NCBI RefSeq assembly: GCF_016919385.1 | Contig: NZ_CP070351.1 | Location: 372,001-436,000, forward strand | From: Gordonia sp. PDNC005 | GTDB lineage: Bacteria; Actinomycetota; Actinomycetes; Mycobacteriales; Mycobacteriaceae | Reading direction: 5' to 3' | Length of the DNA: 64,000 bases | In this document: piece by piece, positions 63,930 to 64,000 of the stretch | Layout: each line of letters opens with the position of its first letter | How positions within the stretch are numbered: position 1 is the first letter of the stretch | Notes under the pieces: generated by a model | What the model was told of the DNA's origin: nothing | Seen by the model: the letters and a program-made list of their open reading frames with translations, nothing else | Databases searched by the model: none | Translations under genes and position numbers: made by a program

Positions 63930-64000
63930 TTACCTCGTCCAGCGAGTCCGGATGCCCGGCACGAGCAGCCAGTCGAGCACCATCAGGATCGGAAGCATGA
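63930..64000 (-). CDS. Pr6Pr-like membrane protein, 3' end only (partial)
   Basis: The minus strand at the edge reads LPILMVLDWLLVPGIRTRWTR followed by TAA. It matches LPIVLALDWLLVPG of the neighbouring Pr6Pr protein, so it is a paralogue running off the window. It stops where the neighbour continues for ~80 more residues including two helices, which suggests a truncation or pseudogene. Confidence 0.6.
   Translation of the reverse strand, partial: MLPILMVLDWLLVPGIRTRWTR

Overview
The window is high-GC actinobacterial DNA whose gene content and order point to the Mycobacteriales, most likely a Gordonia-like genome (inference; no ribosomal marker is present). The best evidence is a stretch in the second half that follows the Mycobacterium tuberculosis Rv0858c-Rv0884c order: dapC, an XPB-type helicase and its associated-domain partner, rpfA, a cold-shock protein, DUF2771, an MFS protein, DUF3027, DUF2530, a TrmH-type methyltransferase, sepH and serC. 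This backbone is interrupted by siderophore uptake genes and other insertions. Several genes lack a Shine-Dalgarno sequence and have a -10 hexamer 6-8 nt before the start codon, which fits leaderless transcription as known in this order.

Layout. 1-7.3 kb: a broken IS3-type remnant between two imperfect direct repeats, a lipoprotein with an unknown partner, a membrane-anchored protein with a degenerate Tox-REase-5-like C-terminus, an acyl-ACP desaturase, a wax ester synthase/DGAT and a DUF1877 protein, then a palindromic repeat cluster. 7.3-16.4 kb: nadE with a coupled small gene, copC-copD, two alpha/beta hydrolases and a large MmpL transporter. 16.5-22.1 kb: tRNA-Lys and an amide-utilisation module (60-aa GatC/AtzG-like protein, amidase, AmiS/UreI channel, ArsB-like permease, cytosolic AmiC-like sensor, MarR regulator). 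22.1-25 kb: tRNA-Glu, -Asp and -Phe, an NTF2-like protein, HxlR, and an SDR-TetR pair with a 32-bp palindrome. 25-27.7 kb: an 897-residue protein made almost entirely of 22-residue Val/Glu/Lys-Pro repeats, the most unusual object here. 27.8-33.6 kb: Nudix hydrolase, YceI, membrane adenylate cyclase, SDR, an AlkB-type dioxygenase behind a LexA-box-like site, and dapC. 33.7-37.7 kb: a siderophore ABC transporter with two IdeR-like boxes. 37.7-51.6 kb: XPB helicase pair, rpfA with a c-di-AMP riboswitch and a CRP-type site, flavin reductase, cold-shock protein, DUF2771, MFS, and an overlapping DUF3027 / Hsp90-like ATPase / PAP2 operon. 51.6-64 kb: NCS2 purine permease, Eis-like acetyltransferase, TrmH, sepH, serC, a YczE-MocR divergent pair, pdxH, MFS, and two Pr6Pr-type membrane proteins, the second apparently cut short and running off the window.

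Shared themes: second messengers (a class III adenylate cyclase and a CRP-type site at rpfA, plus a c-di-AMP riboswitch on the same gene); PLP metabolism (serC, dapC, a MocR regulator and pdxH); DNA repair (AlkB-like, XPB); and lipid storage (desaturase plus WS/DGAT). All assignments are read by eye from sequence and family knowledge; no database search was run.
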